This document shows, piece by piece, positions 36,797-45,672 of a stretch of 64,000 bases of DNA. A program made the translations under genes and the position numbers. Origin of the DNA: Acidocella sp. (GTDB taxonomy: Bacteria; Pseudomonadota; Alphaproteobacteria; Acetobacterales; Acetobacteraceae); contig JAMFRU010000037.1 of assembly GCA_026224875.1 (NCBI GenBank), positions 31,402-95,401 on the forward strand, given 5' to 3'. The notes under the pieces were generated by a model. The model saw only the letters and a list, made by a program, of their open reading frames with translations. It made no database searches and had not been told where the DNA came from. Each line of letters opens with the position of its first letter. Positions within the stretch are counted from its first letter, which is position 1.

Positions 36797-37294
36797 TCAA
36801 GCCAAACCAGGCAGCAACCCTTCAACGGGGTCCAAATCAAATGAAGCTTCAGATCCGTCCCATACAAAGTTAGAGGCCTGAATACCTGCCCAAAACAGAG
36901 CGAGATTCTTATCAGATGTGCATAGTTGAACGGTTTCGTCCGTAAAAAATCGCGAGTACATTGGTAAGCATATCGAGCGCGCGCAAATCTGCCAAAGCAT
37001 TATAGGCATCAGCTGCGTCATACTTCTGTCTAAACTTCACACATTTCAAAGTCGTCTTGATGTGATTATAGAGTGAGCTGCCGATGCTTTCGATGTTGGC
37101 GGCAACAGCCTTTGCATTAAACATCTCCAGCGGAAGCGAGATTTTTTGTGTAATGCAGCGTTGATGAGCACCTCAAAGCCAAGCGGTTTGATGTCGTAAT
37201 CGACCCAGCTAATCGTTTTTGGGGGATCACCTGACTCGCCTGCAAACTCTTCATATCTCAATATTAAGTCGCCCTCCCGAGACCGTTCAGACAT
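36797..37294 (-). pseudogene. Unrecognised gene broken by two homopolymer frameshifts
   Basis: Three successive minus-strand frames join into one plausible protein of about 165 residues. It begins MSERSREGDLILRYEEFAGE, passes through LPLEMFNAKAVAANIESIGS and YDAADAYNALADLRALDMLT, and ends ASFDLDPVEGLLPGLA. The first break is in a six-base A/T run at 37142-37147 (one base short) and the second in a six-base run at 36944-36949 (one base long). The region is less GC-rich than its neighbours, which suggests acquired DNA. No family is recognised. The breaks may be sequencing errors. Confidence 0.6.
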
Positions 37295-37378
37295 TCTCAA
37301 ATCTCACAGTCATGGGAAAGATCATAATGATATCGATACCACCAAGTAAATACGAACGTAGCGTTCTCTCGTCATTAC

Positions 37379-38542
37379 TCAAACCTCAAGCAACTCGCGC
37401 CCAATCAGAAATCTTCTGATCTCATTCGTCCCTGCTCCTATATCGTACAGTTTCGCGTCACGCAGAAACCGCTCCACCGGAAATTCTTTCAAATATCCCG
37501 CCCCGCCGAGCGCCTGGATCGCTTCGAGCGCGGTCTTCACGGCGTTTTCGCTGGCCAGCAGAATGGCGCCGGCGGCATCAAAGCGCGTGGTTTTGCCGGC
37601 GTCGCAGGCGCGGGCGACGGCGTACACATAGGCACGGGCGGAATTGAGGGCCACGTACATATCGGCGATTTTGCCCTGCATGAGCTGGAAGCTACCGATG
37701 GGGCGGCCGAATTGCTTACGCTCGCGCACATAAGGCAGCACCGCATCCAAACAGGCCTGCATGATGCCGAGCGGCCCGCCGGCCAGCACGGCGCGTTCAT
37801 AATCGAGCCCGGACATCAGCACGCCGGCGCCGCCACCTAGCGGCCCCAATATGTTCTCAGCCGGGACCTCGCAATCCTCGAACACCAGCTCGCCTGTATC
37901 CGACCCGCGCATGCCCATTTTGTCGAGTTTTGCACCGGCATGAAATCCGGAAAAATCCTTTTCGATGATGAAGGCGGTCACGCCCCGCCCGCCCGCGTCC
38001 GCGGTCTTGGCATAAACCACGAGCGTATCCGCATGCGGTGCATTGGTAATCCAGAATTTGGCTCCATTGAGCACATAGCGGCCGCCACGCTGTTCCGCTT
38101 TCAACCGCATGGAGAGCACATCCGAACCCGCCTCGGCCTCTGACATCGCAAGTGCGCCGACATGTTCGCCGGAAATCAGTCTCGGCAGATACCGCCGCTT
38201 CTGCTCATCCGTGCCCCAGCGCCGGATTTGATTGATGCAGAGGTTGGAATGCGCGCCGTAGGAAAGCCCGATCGAGGCCGAGGCACGGGAGATTTCCTCC
38301 ATCGCCACCACATGCGCCAGATAGCCCAGGCCGAGCCCGCCGAACTCTTCCTCCACGGTGATGCCGTGCAGGCCGAGCGCGCCCATTTCCGGCCACAAGC
38401 CGCGCGGAAAATTATTGGTCCTATCGATTTCCGCCGCCAGCGGCACAATCCGGTCGGCGGCAAACCGCGCGGTCGTGTCACGGATAGCATCCACGGTTTC
38501 ACCCAGGGCAAAATCCATCGCCGGCATTGAAGCTGCATTCAT
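37379..38542 (-). CDS. ivd: Isovaleryl-CoA dehydrogenase
   Basis: The 387-residue acyl-CoA dehydrogenase oxidises isovaleryl-CoA in leucine breakdown. It shows [19 protein letters not shown] and [13 protein letters not shown] in the FAD-binding region, and the catalytic glutamate within [17 protein letters not shown], the position used by isovaleryl-CoA enzymes. It ends in [32 protein letters not shown] precedes the chosen ATG. No methylcrotonyl-CoA carboxylase genes are next to it. Confidence 0.9.
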   Translation of the reverse strand: MNAASMPAMDFALGETVDAIRDTTARFAADRIVPLAAEIDRTNNFPRGLWPEMGALGLHGITVEEEFGGLGLGYLAHVVAMEEISRASASIGLSYGAHSNLCINQIRRWGTDEQKRRYLPRLISGEHVGALAMSEAEAGSDVLSMRLKAEQRGGRYVLNGAKFWITNAPHADTLVVYAKTADAGGRGVTAFIIEKDFSGFHAGAKLDKMGMRGSDTGELVFEDCEVPAENILGPLGGGAGVLMSGLDYERAVLAGGPLGIMQACLDAVLPYVRERKQFGRPIGSFQLMQGKIADMYVALNSARAYVYAVARACDAGKTTRFDAAGAILLASENAVKTALEAIQALGGAGYLKEFPVERFLRDAKLYDIGAGTNEIRRFLIGRELLEV

Positions 38543-38622
38543 GCGTATTTCCTCCTGGCTGGGCTTGCCCGCAATACAGGATGCAGCCGCAGAGAAATAT
38601 CGTCCACTTAAAGCATGCCAAA

Positions 38623-38656
38623 GCATGAAAGCGGCCCGCGAGAGCCGCTTTCATGC
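38623..38656 (-). terminator. Hairpin after the CHRD gene
   Basis: A 13-bp perfect stem, GCATGAAAGCGGC with GCCGCTTTCATGC around an 8-base loop, lies just after the CHRD stop and upstream of ivd. It lacks a strong T-run but is very stable. Confidence 0.65.
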
Positions 38657-38664
38657 TGAAGAAC

Positions 38665-39093
38665 TTAAGACGAAACCTTAACCTGGGCGCGGGCTTCGCC
38701 CATCGGATATTTCGCCGTGTGCAGGTTCACATAGGTTTTGCCGGCCAGTAAGGCGTTCTCCGTCGCCGCATTGGCGGTTACCGTGCCGTGCATGCCGCTC
38801 TCATACGGCCCGGGTATCGGCAGCAGCACCCCTGCTTCCTGGCCCGCTACCGCGGGGCCATGGAAATGCGCTGCATTAACCGGGCCGGACAGGCCGGAAT
38901 AGGTTATTTTATAGGTCACCTTGCCGGTCACGGTGTCCAACGTGCCGGTTACCTGGCCGGAGGGCGTCGTTGTGGCGGCACCTTCGGTGACAAAGCTGCC
39001 GGTAATGTCCAGTGTTTTCGCCTGGGCGAGGGGAGCAAAGCCGAGCACGAAAGCTGCGGCCAGAGGGATGGTGGCGCGAAGGGAAAAATTCAT
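38665..39093 (-). CDS. Secreted CHRD domain protein
   Basis: The 142-residue protein has a signal peptide (LAAAFVLGFAPLAQA) followed by one CHRD domain. Visible signature parts are VTYKITYSGLSGPVNAAHFH and LLAGKTYVNLHTAKYPMGE, which end the fold. CHRD domains occur in chordin and many bacterial secreted proteins. The role is unknown but the location is periplasmic or extracellular. Confidence 0.9.
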   Translation of the reverse strand: MNFSLRATIPLAAAFVLGFAPLAQAKTLDITGSFVTEGAATTTPSGQVTGTLDTVTGKVTYKITYSGLSGPVNAAHFHGPAVAGQEAGVLLPIPGPYESGMHGTVTANAATENALLAGKTYVNLHTAKYPMGEARAQVKVSS

Positions 39094-39258
39094 GATGGTG
39101 TTTCCTGATTTTATTGTGCCGTGATTTTATGGTGCCGTGCTGCACATCGCGGTTCGCGATATCGGATAGGATATGAGGGTGAATTGCGCGGCTGCAAGCG
39201 CGACCTCTCTGCACTTGCGAAATAACCCGGATTTGTCACCTGCGGCGCCGGAGCCGTT

Positions 39259-39984
39259 CTACAGCGGGTCGATATCCACCCAGGACAGATGCCCGCCCTT
39301 GCCAGCGCCAGTATCCAGAAACACCGCCGTGCCGCCCTGCCTGCCGTGGCGCACATAGGGTCTGCCATCGCTGCTGCGCTGGTCGTGCCCGCAATATACT
39401 GTGAAACCAGATGGAATATCATCCACCCAGCGGATCAGCCGTTCAGGCTTGCCTGAGCCGGTTACGCGACCGGTGGTCTGGCCATAGAGGGCGCGCGCCA
39501 GCAGCGGGCCGGGGCGGCCGGGCTGCATGGATTGCGGGGGCTCTTCCAGCATGCCGGGATGGAACCCGCCATGCACGAAAAACCGCCCGCCCGCTTCTCC
39601 AACCTCCGCTTCCCAGCCCGGGGCGGTGGAAATCTCGGCCAGGGCCCGCTCGCGCAGACTAGCGGGCAGCTCAGCCATGGTGCGGGCGGTTGGGAGGCTG
39701 CGCACATGCTCGCCGCGCAGGGCCCGGGCCAGTTTGTAATCATGGTTACCGAGGATGAACATGCCGCGCTTCTCATCGATCAGCCGGAACATCACCGCCA
39801 GCGCGCCGGGCGTATCCGGCCCGTCGTCAACAAGATCGCCCAGTTGGATAAGAAACCGGTCAGTCTCCGCGGCAGCAGCCAACGCTTTCGCATCGCCATG
39901 CACATCGCCGGCAATACGGAGAGGAACGCCGCGTGGGATCATCGTGGGATCACCCGCAACCCAGGCGCGAAAAATGGCAGCCAA
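39259..39984 (-). CDS. Calcineurin-like (PPP-type) metallophosphoesterase
   Basis: The 241-residue protein has the phosphoesterase motifs in order: GDVHGD (residues 27-32), GDLVDDGP, GNHDYKLAR, FVHGGFHPG and CGHDQRSSDG. The arrangement resembles bacterial serine/threonine phosphatases and the ApaH/PrpE group. A dinucleoside polyphosphate or phosphoprotein could be the substrate. The start at MAAIFRAW is uncertain, with MIPRGVP a plausible alternative 14 codons later. Confidence 0.85.
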   Translation of the reverse strand: MAAIFRAWVAGDPTMIPRGVPLRIAGDVHGDAKALAAAAETDRFLIQLGDLVDDGPDTPGALAVMFRLIDEKRGMFILGNHDYKLARALRGEHVRSLPTARTMAELPASLRERALAEISTAPGWEAEVGEAGGRFFVHGGFHPGMLEEPPQSMQPGRPGPLLARALYGQTTGRVTGSGKPERLIRWVDDIPSGFTVYCGHDQRSSDGRPYVRHGRQGGTAVFLDTGAGKGGHLSWVDIDPL

Positions 39985-40050
39985 GATACATTACTGCCTA
40001 GAGATGGGACAGTTATCCACAGCTTGCAAGGCAAAACAAATTAAAACCAG

Positions 40051-40823
40051 TCATGCGTCTCTCACATTCGCGTATGCGGCATCATCTGCCATCCAGGGCG
40101 TGTGCAAAGCCTCATTGGGGAGGTGCCGCAGCTCGGGCACATAGTGGCGCACATAGGCACCGTCCTTGTTGAATTTTTATCCCTGCAGCACGGGATTAAA
40201 GCCACGGAAATAGGGTGCGGCAACGCCGCCGCATCCGGCGCCCAGGGGAAGGCAGCGAATTCCGGCAGGGTTGGCAGCAACTGCCAATCCTCCAGCGCAT
40301 CGCTGGTCCCCTTCATGCCGTTGATGCGGGCAGGGGCGGGGGCAGAAATCTCGGGCATGCCGGCCGCCATGCAGGCCTTGGCGAAGGGGGTAAACACACC
40401 ATACAGCCGCCCGGCTTGGGTGGTGATGCGCTCGGGCGGGAAGAGCGAGGTGGAGAGATGGCGATGGAAGCCGATATCCTGTTTTTTCAGCGCGGCATCC
40501 AGCGCCCGGCCGGCCTCACGCCAGGCCGGCTCATAGGCCCGGGCCGCATGCACGGCTTCCACGCCCAGCGCAGCCGTAAGTTTCGGGATGATTTTTAGCG
40601 GATCGCCCCGGCGCAGGAGCAAAAACCCACCCCGCGCGGCAATATCGAGGCCTAATGCAGTAAGGGAATGATGCAGCCACCAGCGGCTCGCCGCCCCGGC
40701 CCGCTCATCGAGAATATACAGCAGCACCACCGGCCCGCCGCCCTCGCAGGCAGCATGCAGCGCCGGATTATCGGCAAGGCGCAGATCATTCCTGAACCAG
40801 ACAAGGGTTTTTGCGCGCGCCAC
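40051..40823 (-). pseudogene. phr: Deoxyribodipyrimidine photolyase with its central domain deleted
   Basis: The first 200 residues are a normal photolyase/cryptochrome N-terminal antenna domain (TLVWFRNDLRLADNPALHAA, HRHLSTSLFPPERITTQAG, ending LEDWQLLPTLPEFAAFPW). The sequence then jumps, in another frame near 40242, to AGCGGVAAPYFRGFNPVLQG, a stop codon, and KFNKDGAYVRHYVPELRHLP, which is the very C-terminus of the FAD domain. About 170-200 residues of the FAD-binding core are missing. With a deletion, a frame change and an in-frame stop, the gene cannot make a photolyase. A truncated antenna-only protein could still be translated. Confidence 0.85.
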
Positions 40824-40865
40824 TCAAACACATATGGGGTGGCTAAGACCGTCCGGAAGACGGTC

Positions 40866-41549
40866 TCAGGCGACTTCAGCCATCCGCCCCAATTGTTCCA
40901 AAGCAAACGAAAACAACTGCTCCTGCCCGAGCAGAAACACCCTCAACCCGCGCGGAAACAGCCGCGAAATTTCGGTATCGCGCACGTCCAGCCCGCCGCC
41001 GGATGAGACCACCCCGCCCAAAGCCGAGCCGAAAGCAGGCAGCATCAGCCGGTCGGCACCAGCCACGAAGCACGGCCTGGCCACGCGCTTGGCCCGCACA
41101 TCGATGCTCGCCCAGGGCCGCAGCGCGCCGCAAATTTCGATCTCGCGCGGCGCCAGTTTGGGGGAGGGCTCATGGCGGAAGGTAAACGGGCCCTCGCGAT
41201 GCACGGCCACGGAACTGCCCGGCAAATCCGCCGCGACTCCGCCGACCCAGAGAAAACTCGCCTCGCGGGACATTGCGGTCAGCCGCGCCAGCTCATCCTT
41301 ATGCAGCCGCGCGGCACCGGCGATGCCGCCGTGCCCCAGCATGATGACTTTCTGCGGCCTGTACAGCCGGATCAGCCGGTTCAGCCGCTCCAACGCGCCG
41401 CGGCTATCGGCCGGCGGCGCGCCAAAACTTTGGGCGGCGGCAAAAGGCGGGTCAGCTGCGATAAGCACACGCTTGCCCGGCCAGAAGGCGGCGCCGGCGG
41501 GGTCCAACATCAGTCGCTCGTCACGAAATCGCAAGGGTGCGGCGGTCAT
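40866..41549 (-). CDS. PdeM-like phosphoesterase homologue lacking metal ligands
   Basis: The 227-residue protein aligns by eye with PdeM, the ligase-associated DNA-damage endonuclease. Shared features are PAGAAFWPGKRVLIAADPPF, GPFTFRHEPSP and VARPCFVAGADRLMLPAFGS. However, the positions expected to read DLHLGK, GDFxH, GNHD and GHLHP here read DPPFAA, GHGGIA, GGVAAD and CGALRP, so the usual phosphoesterase metal ligands are gone while the scaffold and frame are intact. Catalysis is therefore unlikely. The usual partners (DNA ligase, helicase, exonuclease) are not in the window. Confidence 0.8.
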   Translation of the reverse strand: MTAAPLRFRDERLMLDPAGAAFWPGKRVLIAADPPFAAAQSFGAPPADSRGALERLNRLIRLYRPQKVIMLGHGGIAGAARLHKDELARLTAMSREASFLWVGGVAADLPGSSVAVHREGPFTFRHEPSPKLAPREIEICGALRPWASIDVRAKRVARPCFVAGADRLMLPAFGSALGGVVSSGGGLDVRDTEISRLFPRGLRVFLLGQEQLFSFALEQLGRMAEVA

Positions 41550-41617
41550 GGGGCGGGTAAGAGCATATTATGCTGCTCCGCGCCATGGATAAATTTTTAT
41601 AAAGTCTTGGTAGACCG

Positions 41618-42016
41618 TTAAATTGGCGGGAAAAACGCCAGAACGATGACAGCTATGCTGGAAATGATCAGCACAGCCCAGGTGAGCATGGCCCCCACGG
41701 CGCGCGGCACGTTGGGTGTGAGGATACGGATACCGAAGGGATGCAGGATGCGGCCGACCACCAGCGCCAGGCATAACAGCAAGAAAAACAGCTGGCCGGC
41801 GTCCTCATGCACCAGGCAGGCCAGGAGGATCAGGATCAGCGGCACGTATTCGGCGAAATTGGCATGCGCCCGGATGGCGACTTGCAACGTCTGGCTGCCG
41901 CCATCGCCCAGCATCTGCTTGGTCTTGTTGCGCTCCGCCACCACCCAGACGGTGAGGGCGAAGAAGATGACCCCCAGAATCCCAGCGGTTAGAATCAGAA
42001 CATGTGTATCCTGCAT
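41618..42016 (-). CDS. MAPEG family membrane protein
   Basis: The protein of about 132 residues has four transmembrane segments and the MAPEG pattern (RAHANFAEYVPLILILLACL, GRILHPFGI). Eukaryotic members are glutathione transferases or eicosanoid enzymes, while bacterial ones are of uncertain function. The ATG at MQDTHVL is chosen, with an in-frame start five codons upstream. Confidence 0.88.
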   Translation of the reverse strand: MQDTHVLILTAGILGVIFFALTVWVVAERNKTKQMLGDGGSQTLQVAIRAHANFAEYVPLILILLACLVHEDAGQLFFLLLCLALVVGRILHPFGIRILTPNVPRAVGAMLTWAVLIISSIAVIVLAFFPPI

Positions 42017-42106
42017 ATTTTTACTCCCCATCCGCCGGATATTCCCGGCTTGGCCATCTGCTTAACACAGCGCAGACGCGGGCAGGCAAGGGTGCTATGT
42101 TGAGGT

Positions 42107-42766
42107 ATGGGAATAAGAACGATCATCACAGGTTCAACCGGCATGGTGGGCGAGGGGGTTCTGTTTGAATGCCTGGAAAATCCCGAGGTCGAGGCGGTCC
42201 TGGTCATCAACCGCAAGCCCGGCGGCGTGACCCACCCCAAGCTGGTTGAGATCGTCCACCAGGATTTTTTTAACTTAACATCGATTGCTCCAGAGCTTGC
42301 AGGATACAACGCCTGCTTCTTCTGCCTCGGCGTGTCATCCGTCGGCATCAGTGCCGAGGCCTATCTGCGCACCACCTACGACATCACCATCAGCGTGGCG
42401 CAGCTGCTTGCCGGGCTGAACCCCGAGATCAATTTCTGCTACGTCACCGGCGCCGGTACGGACAGCTCCGAACAGGGCCGCCTGGCCTGGGCAAGGGTGA
42501 AAGGGGCGACGGAAAACGCGCTGCTGCGCCTGCTCCCCAACGCCTATATGTTCCGCCCCGGCGCCATGAAGGCCTCGCCCGGCCAGAAAAACCTGAAAAT
42601 CTCATACAAATTGCTGGAATTTCTCTACCCAATCGGGCGGCGCCTCTACCCAGATGGATTCTGCACGTTGCGGGAGGTAGCGCTGGCCATGATCCACTGC
42701 GCCGGACAGGGTGCGCCCAAGCGTATTCTCGGGGTGAAGGACATCGTGCAGCTCGCCGGCGGCTGA
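42107..42766 (+). CDS. NAD(P)-binding oxidoreductase, HTATIP2-like
   Basis: The 219-residue Rossmann protein opens with IRTIITGSTGMVGEGVLFEC. It has FFCLGVSSVGISAEAY and YVTGAGTDSSEQGRLAWARV with the family's K-A-x-x-E (VKGATE) segment. This matches small epimerase/HTATIP2-like proteins of unknown substrate. It diverges from the MAPEG gene. Confidence 0.82.
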   Translation: MGIRTIITGSTGMVGEGVLFECLENPEVEAVLVINRKPGGVTHPKLVEIVHQDFFNLTSIAPELAGYNACFFCLGVSSVGISAEAYLRTTYDITISVAQLLAGLNPEINFCYVTGAGTDSSEQGRLAWARVKGATENALLRLLPNAYMFRPGAMKASPGQKNLKISYKLLEFLYPIGRRLYPDGFCTLREVALAMIHCAGQGAPKRILGVKDIVQLAGG

Positions 42767-42891
42767 TACTACGCCAAATAGCCAAATCAATGCGATCCGG
42801 CCATGATCTGCCGGGGCCACACGCAAAGAGAATTGCCATACCGCCTTGCGCACGGCCAAGCTCCGCCCAAACAATTGGGGGAACCAGAAAA

Positions 42892-43938
42892 ATGGCAATC
42901 GATCTGACGGGCGGACTGCCGCCTGAGCGCGACTACGTGTTTGCCGAGCGCCCGGGGCCGGATGTGCGCGATGCGGCGAACGTCTGGCTGGAGGAGGAGA
43001 ACGGCGAATTCGCCATGCGCATCGGTATCGAAGGTCTGGCCGAGGAATGGGCAGCGCATGAGATCTGGCTCGACATCGCCTTCCCCGACGGCCGGGTTTT
43101 TTCCGCGCGTGAATTTGGCAAATCCCACCCCGCCATCGGGGCTGAAGGCAAGCCGACCATCCTCGGCGCCGGGCCGCTGGAATTTCGCTGCATCGAGCCG
43201 TTCAAGCATTGGTCATGCACTTTCAGCAAACACCAGGTTGCCGAGCTCAGTGCCGCGACGCTCATCTCCGAGGTCTATCCGGACCCGCCGCGTTTGAGTG
43301 AAATCGCCTTCGGGATCGATTTTTACCCCGTTGTGCCGCCGCTGATCTCCGGCACGCTAACCGCGGAATCCGTTGCGTTGATGAGCGGTGAGCAGGGGAC
43401 GTACCTCAGCCCGCGGTTCGAGCAATTATGCCGCGCCCAGGGCTGGCTGGAAATCGACGGTAAGCGCCGCGACTTCAAGGCCCAGCTGCTGCGCATCAAA
43501 CGCCAGGGTGTGCGTAAATTCGAGGGGTTCTGGGGGCATTGCTGGCAATCGGCACTGTTCCCCAGCGGCAAAGCTTTTGGCATCAACGTGTATCCTCCGC
43601 GTGCCGATGGCAAACCCAGCTTCAACGAAGGTTTTATCTTCGACGGCGACGGCGTGCTGAAACCCGCGCGCGCGGTAACCATGCCGTGGATGAAAAAGCT
43701 CCTGACAGATGGTGAGGATGTGCCTTTGGTGCTGGAAACGGCGGATGGTCTCGTTACCATCCAGGGCACCACTTTCATCAACTGTTTTTCGCGTGGCGGC
43801 GCGGGCGGCAAGGCCAGCAACATGCTGCCGGCCAGCTTCCCCGCCGTCCAGCAGGCGCATGTGACCTACACATGGGATGGCGAAACCGCTACCGGCATGA
43901 TTGAACGCTCGACCGCGCGCGATCAGCTTGAGTTTTAG
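42892..43938 (+). CDS. Uncharacterised beta-rich protein (DUF7064/7065-like)
   Basis: The 348-residue product has no signal peptide or membrane segment. It is rich in beta-strand sequence and aromatic residues (FEGFWGHCWQSALFPSGKAF, GFIFDGDGV) and ends THGE-like with TYTWDGETATGMIERSTARD. The arrangement recalls the lipocalin-like DUF7064/DUF7065 family, but that identification is tentative. The ATG is preferred over a frame 34 codons longer. No functional partner is adjacent. Confidence 0.7.
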   Translation: MAIDLTGGLPPERDYVFAERPGPDVRDAANVWLEEENGEFAMRIGIEGLAEEWAAHEIWLDIAFPDGRVFSAREFGKSHPAIGAEGKPTILGAGPLEFRCIEPFKHWSCTFSKHQVAELSAATLISEVYPDPPRLSEIAFGIDFYPVVPPLISGTLTAESVALMSGEQGTYLSPRFEQLCRAQGWLEIDGKRRDFKAQLLRIKRQGVRKFEGFWGHCWQSALFPSGKAFGINVYPPRADGKPSFNEGFIFDGDGVLKPARAVTMPWMKKLLTDGEDVPLVLETADGLVTIQGTTFINCFSRGGAGGKASNMLPASFPAVQQAHVTYTWDGETATGMIERSTARDQLEF

Positions 43939-43954
43939 AGGATGCGCCGTTCGC

Positions 43955-44935
43955 CTATATTCTGATAACGTAACGAAATCCGACATGGCTGGTGGAGGTA
44001 TCCACCGGCTCGGCGTGGCGTGCCGCCGGGCGGTAGCGGCGACAGTAATTCGGCGCGCAAAGATGCGATCCGCCCTTAATCACCTTCCGCGGAATTTTAA
44101 TCTGCGGCAGGGCGGGGTCGTAGCTCGCTGCCTCATCCCCGCCGCGCGGGTTTTGCGGAATGCAGCAGGCTTTCTGCCCATGGGCCTGGTGCTTGGTTGT
44201 GAAAAAATCCTTGGTCCACTCCCAGACATTGCCGATCATGTCATGCACGCCGTAGCCGTTCGGTGGAAATGCGGTGACCGGCGAGGTGCGCTCGTAACCA
44301 TCGTCTTTTAAATTCTGCAGCGGAAAATTTCCCTGCCAGGTGTTGGCCATATGTTTGCCGTTTGGCGCCAACTCGTTACCCCAGGCGAACTCCACATCCT
44401 CCAGCCCGCCGCGCGCAGCAAACTCCCATTCCGCTTCCGTGGGTAAATCCTTAGCGGCCCATTTTGCGTAGGCCAGCGCGTCGGCATAGGCCACATGCAC
44501 CACGGGGTGATGGTCCAAGCCTATGATGTTGCTTTTGCGCCCGTAAGGGTGCCGCCAGTCCGCGCCGCGCGTCAGGCGCCACCACTGTGAATAATCGCGC
44601 AGATTGGTCAGCTGGCGCGGCGGGGTGAACACCAGCGAGCCGGCGAACAGCATATGCGGCAGCGCGTTGGGGTAGTCTTTTATATCGGGTTTTGTTTCGG
44701 CAAAGGTAACATGTCCGGTGGCGCGCACGAAGGCTTTGAACTGCGCATTGGTCACGGGGGTACGGTCTATCCAGAAGCCATCGACATTCACGCGATGGGC
44801 GGGGGCTTCCTCCGGGTAATGGCTGTCCGACCCCATACAGAAGGTAGCGCCGGGAATCCACACCATGTTGGCCGGGGCATCAACCAGTGTCCGGTCTATA
44901 TCCGCCGTCTGACTTGTATCAGGCATTGTTTGCAC
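43955..44935 (-). CDS. Formylglycine-generating enzyme
   Basis: The 326-residue protein belongs to the SUMF1/FGE-sulfatase family. It contains MVWIPGATFCMGSDSHYPEE, PTEAEWEFAARGG and NVWEWTKDFF. The pair of copper-binding cysteines of genuine FGEs is present as C293 and C298 (GGSHLCAPNYCRRYR), so it should oxidise a sulfatase cysteine to formylglycine rather than being an EgtB- or PvdO-like relative. No sulfatase gene is within the window. Confidence 0.92.
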   Translation of the reverse strand: MQTMPDTSQTADIDRTLVDAPANMVWIPGATFCMGSDSHYPEEAPAHRVNVDGFWIDRTPVTNAQFKAFVRATGHVTFAETKPDIKDYPNALPHMLFAGSLVFTPPRQLTNLRDYSQWWRLTRGADWRHPYGRKSNIIGLDHHPVVHVAYADALAYAKWAAKDLPTEAEWEFAARGGLEDVEFAWGNELAPNGKHMANTWQGNFPLQNLKDDGYERTSPVTAFPPNGYGVHDMIGNVWEWTKDFFTTKHQAHGQKACCIPQNPRGGDEAASYDPALPQIKIPRKVIKGGSHLCAPNYCRRYRPAARHAEPVDTSTSHVGFRYVIRI

Positions 44936-44979
44936 TCTCGCGTGCTTGGAAGGGACTATAGAGCCAAAAACCGCCCAGT

Positions 44980-45672
44980 TTAAAGACCCAGCGCCGCCCT
45001 TGCTTCCGCCACGGTCACGTGCGCCAGGGCGGCTTCTTCATCCATCCCCTGAATCGGGGAGTGGGGCATCAGCTCGGGCATGATGAAAGGCTTGTCTTCC
45101 AGATGCCGGATGAGTGCCAGCGCCAGGCTGACGATGTTGATCCATCTATGCGCCAACCCGTACAGAATCAGCACATCCTGGGTGGGGAGGGACACCTCCC
45201 GCTTCACCCGGCCAATTTTTTTCCGCGAGAAGCGGTCAATGATCGAAAGATTCTTGGCGGTTGCCGCGTGATTGTAGAGCCTGATCTCTTCGGTGAGTTT
45301 GAAGAGCGCATCATAAGCGGGGCTTTGCGCATAGGCGCCGCTCTCTGATCCCTGAGTGAGAAACAGGCTCGAGGTGAGCGCATTCTCGATCACCACCATG
45401 CTGAGCGGCCCGCCCAAAGTGTGCAGCATGATCGCGCTAAAGCGCCACCATTTTTCGGTATCGGTGACAAAACTGCCGTCCAGCTTGACGGAGCGGTCGA
45501 TAGGGCAGGCGGCCAGATGCTCCTGCAAGGCGCGGCGCATATCGCGCACCTCGCCGTCGATTTTGAACAACAGCCGCGCCAGTACGGTGAGCAGCTCATA
45601 CTGCAGGCCTTTGGCAAAGCCGGCCTCGTCGCGCTTGTAGCCTAGGTCCGAAGAGATGGTACCCAGGCTCAA
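44980..45672 (-). CDS. Unknown protein translationally coupled to topA
   Basis: The 230-residue protein starts with TTG overlapping the topA stop (TTGA). It is mostly helical, with RDEAGFAKGLQYELLTVLAR, FSRKKIGRVKREV and LSLALALIRHLE-like segments but no signal peptide or certain membrane helix. I do not recognise the family. The overlap makes cotranslation with topoisomerase I very likely, at a place where rnr is often found in relatives. Confidence 0.75.
   Translation of the reverse strand: MSLGTISSDLGYKRDEAGFAKGLQYELLTVLARLLFKIDGEVRDMRRALQEHLAACPIDRSVKLDGSFVTDTEKWWRFSAIMLHTLGGPLSMVVIENALTSSLFLTQGSESGAYAQSPAYDALFKLTEEIRLYNHAATAKNLSIIDRFSRKKIGRVKREVSLPTQDVLILYGLAHRWINIVSLALALIRHLEDKPFIMPELMPHSPIQGMDEEAALAHVTVAEARAALGL

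Noticed and set aside
40848-40868. AGACCGTC/GACGGTCT hairpin as a terminator
   Set aside because: It overlaps the PdeM-like stop codon and lacks a T-run, so the evidence is too weak.
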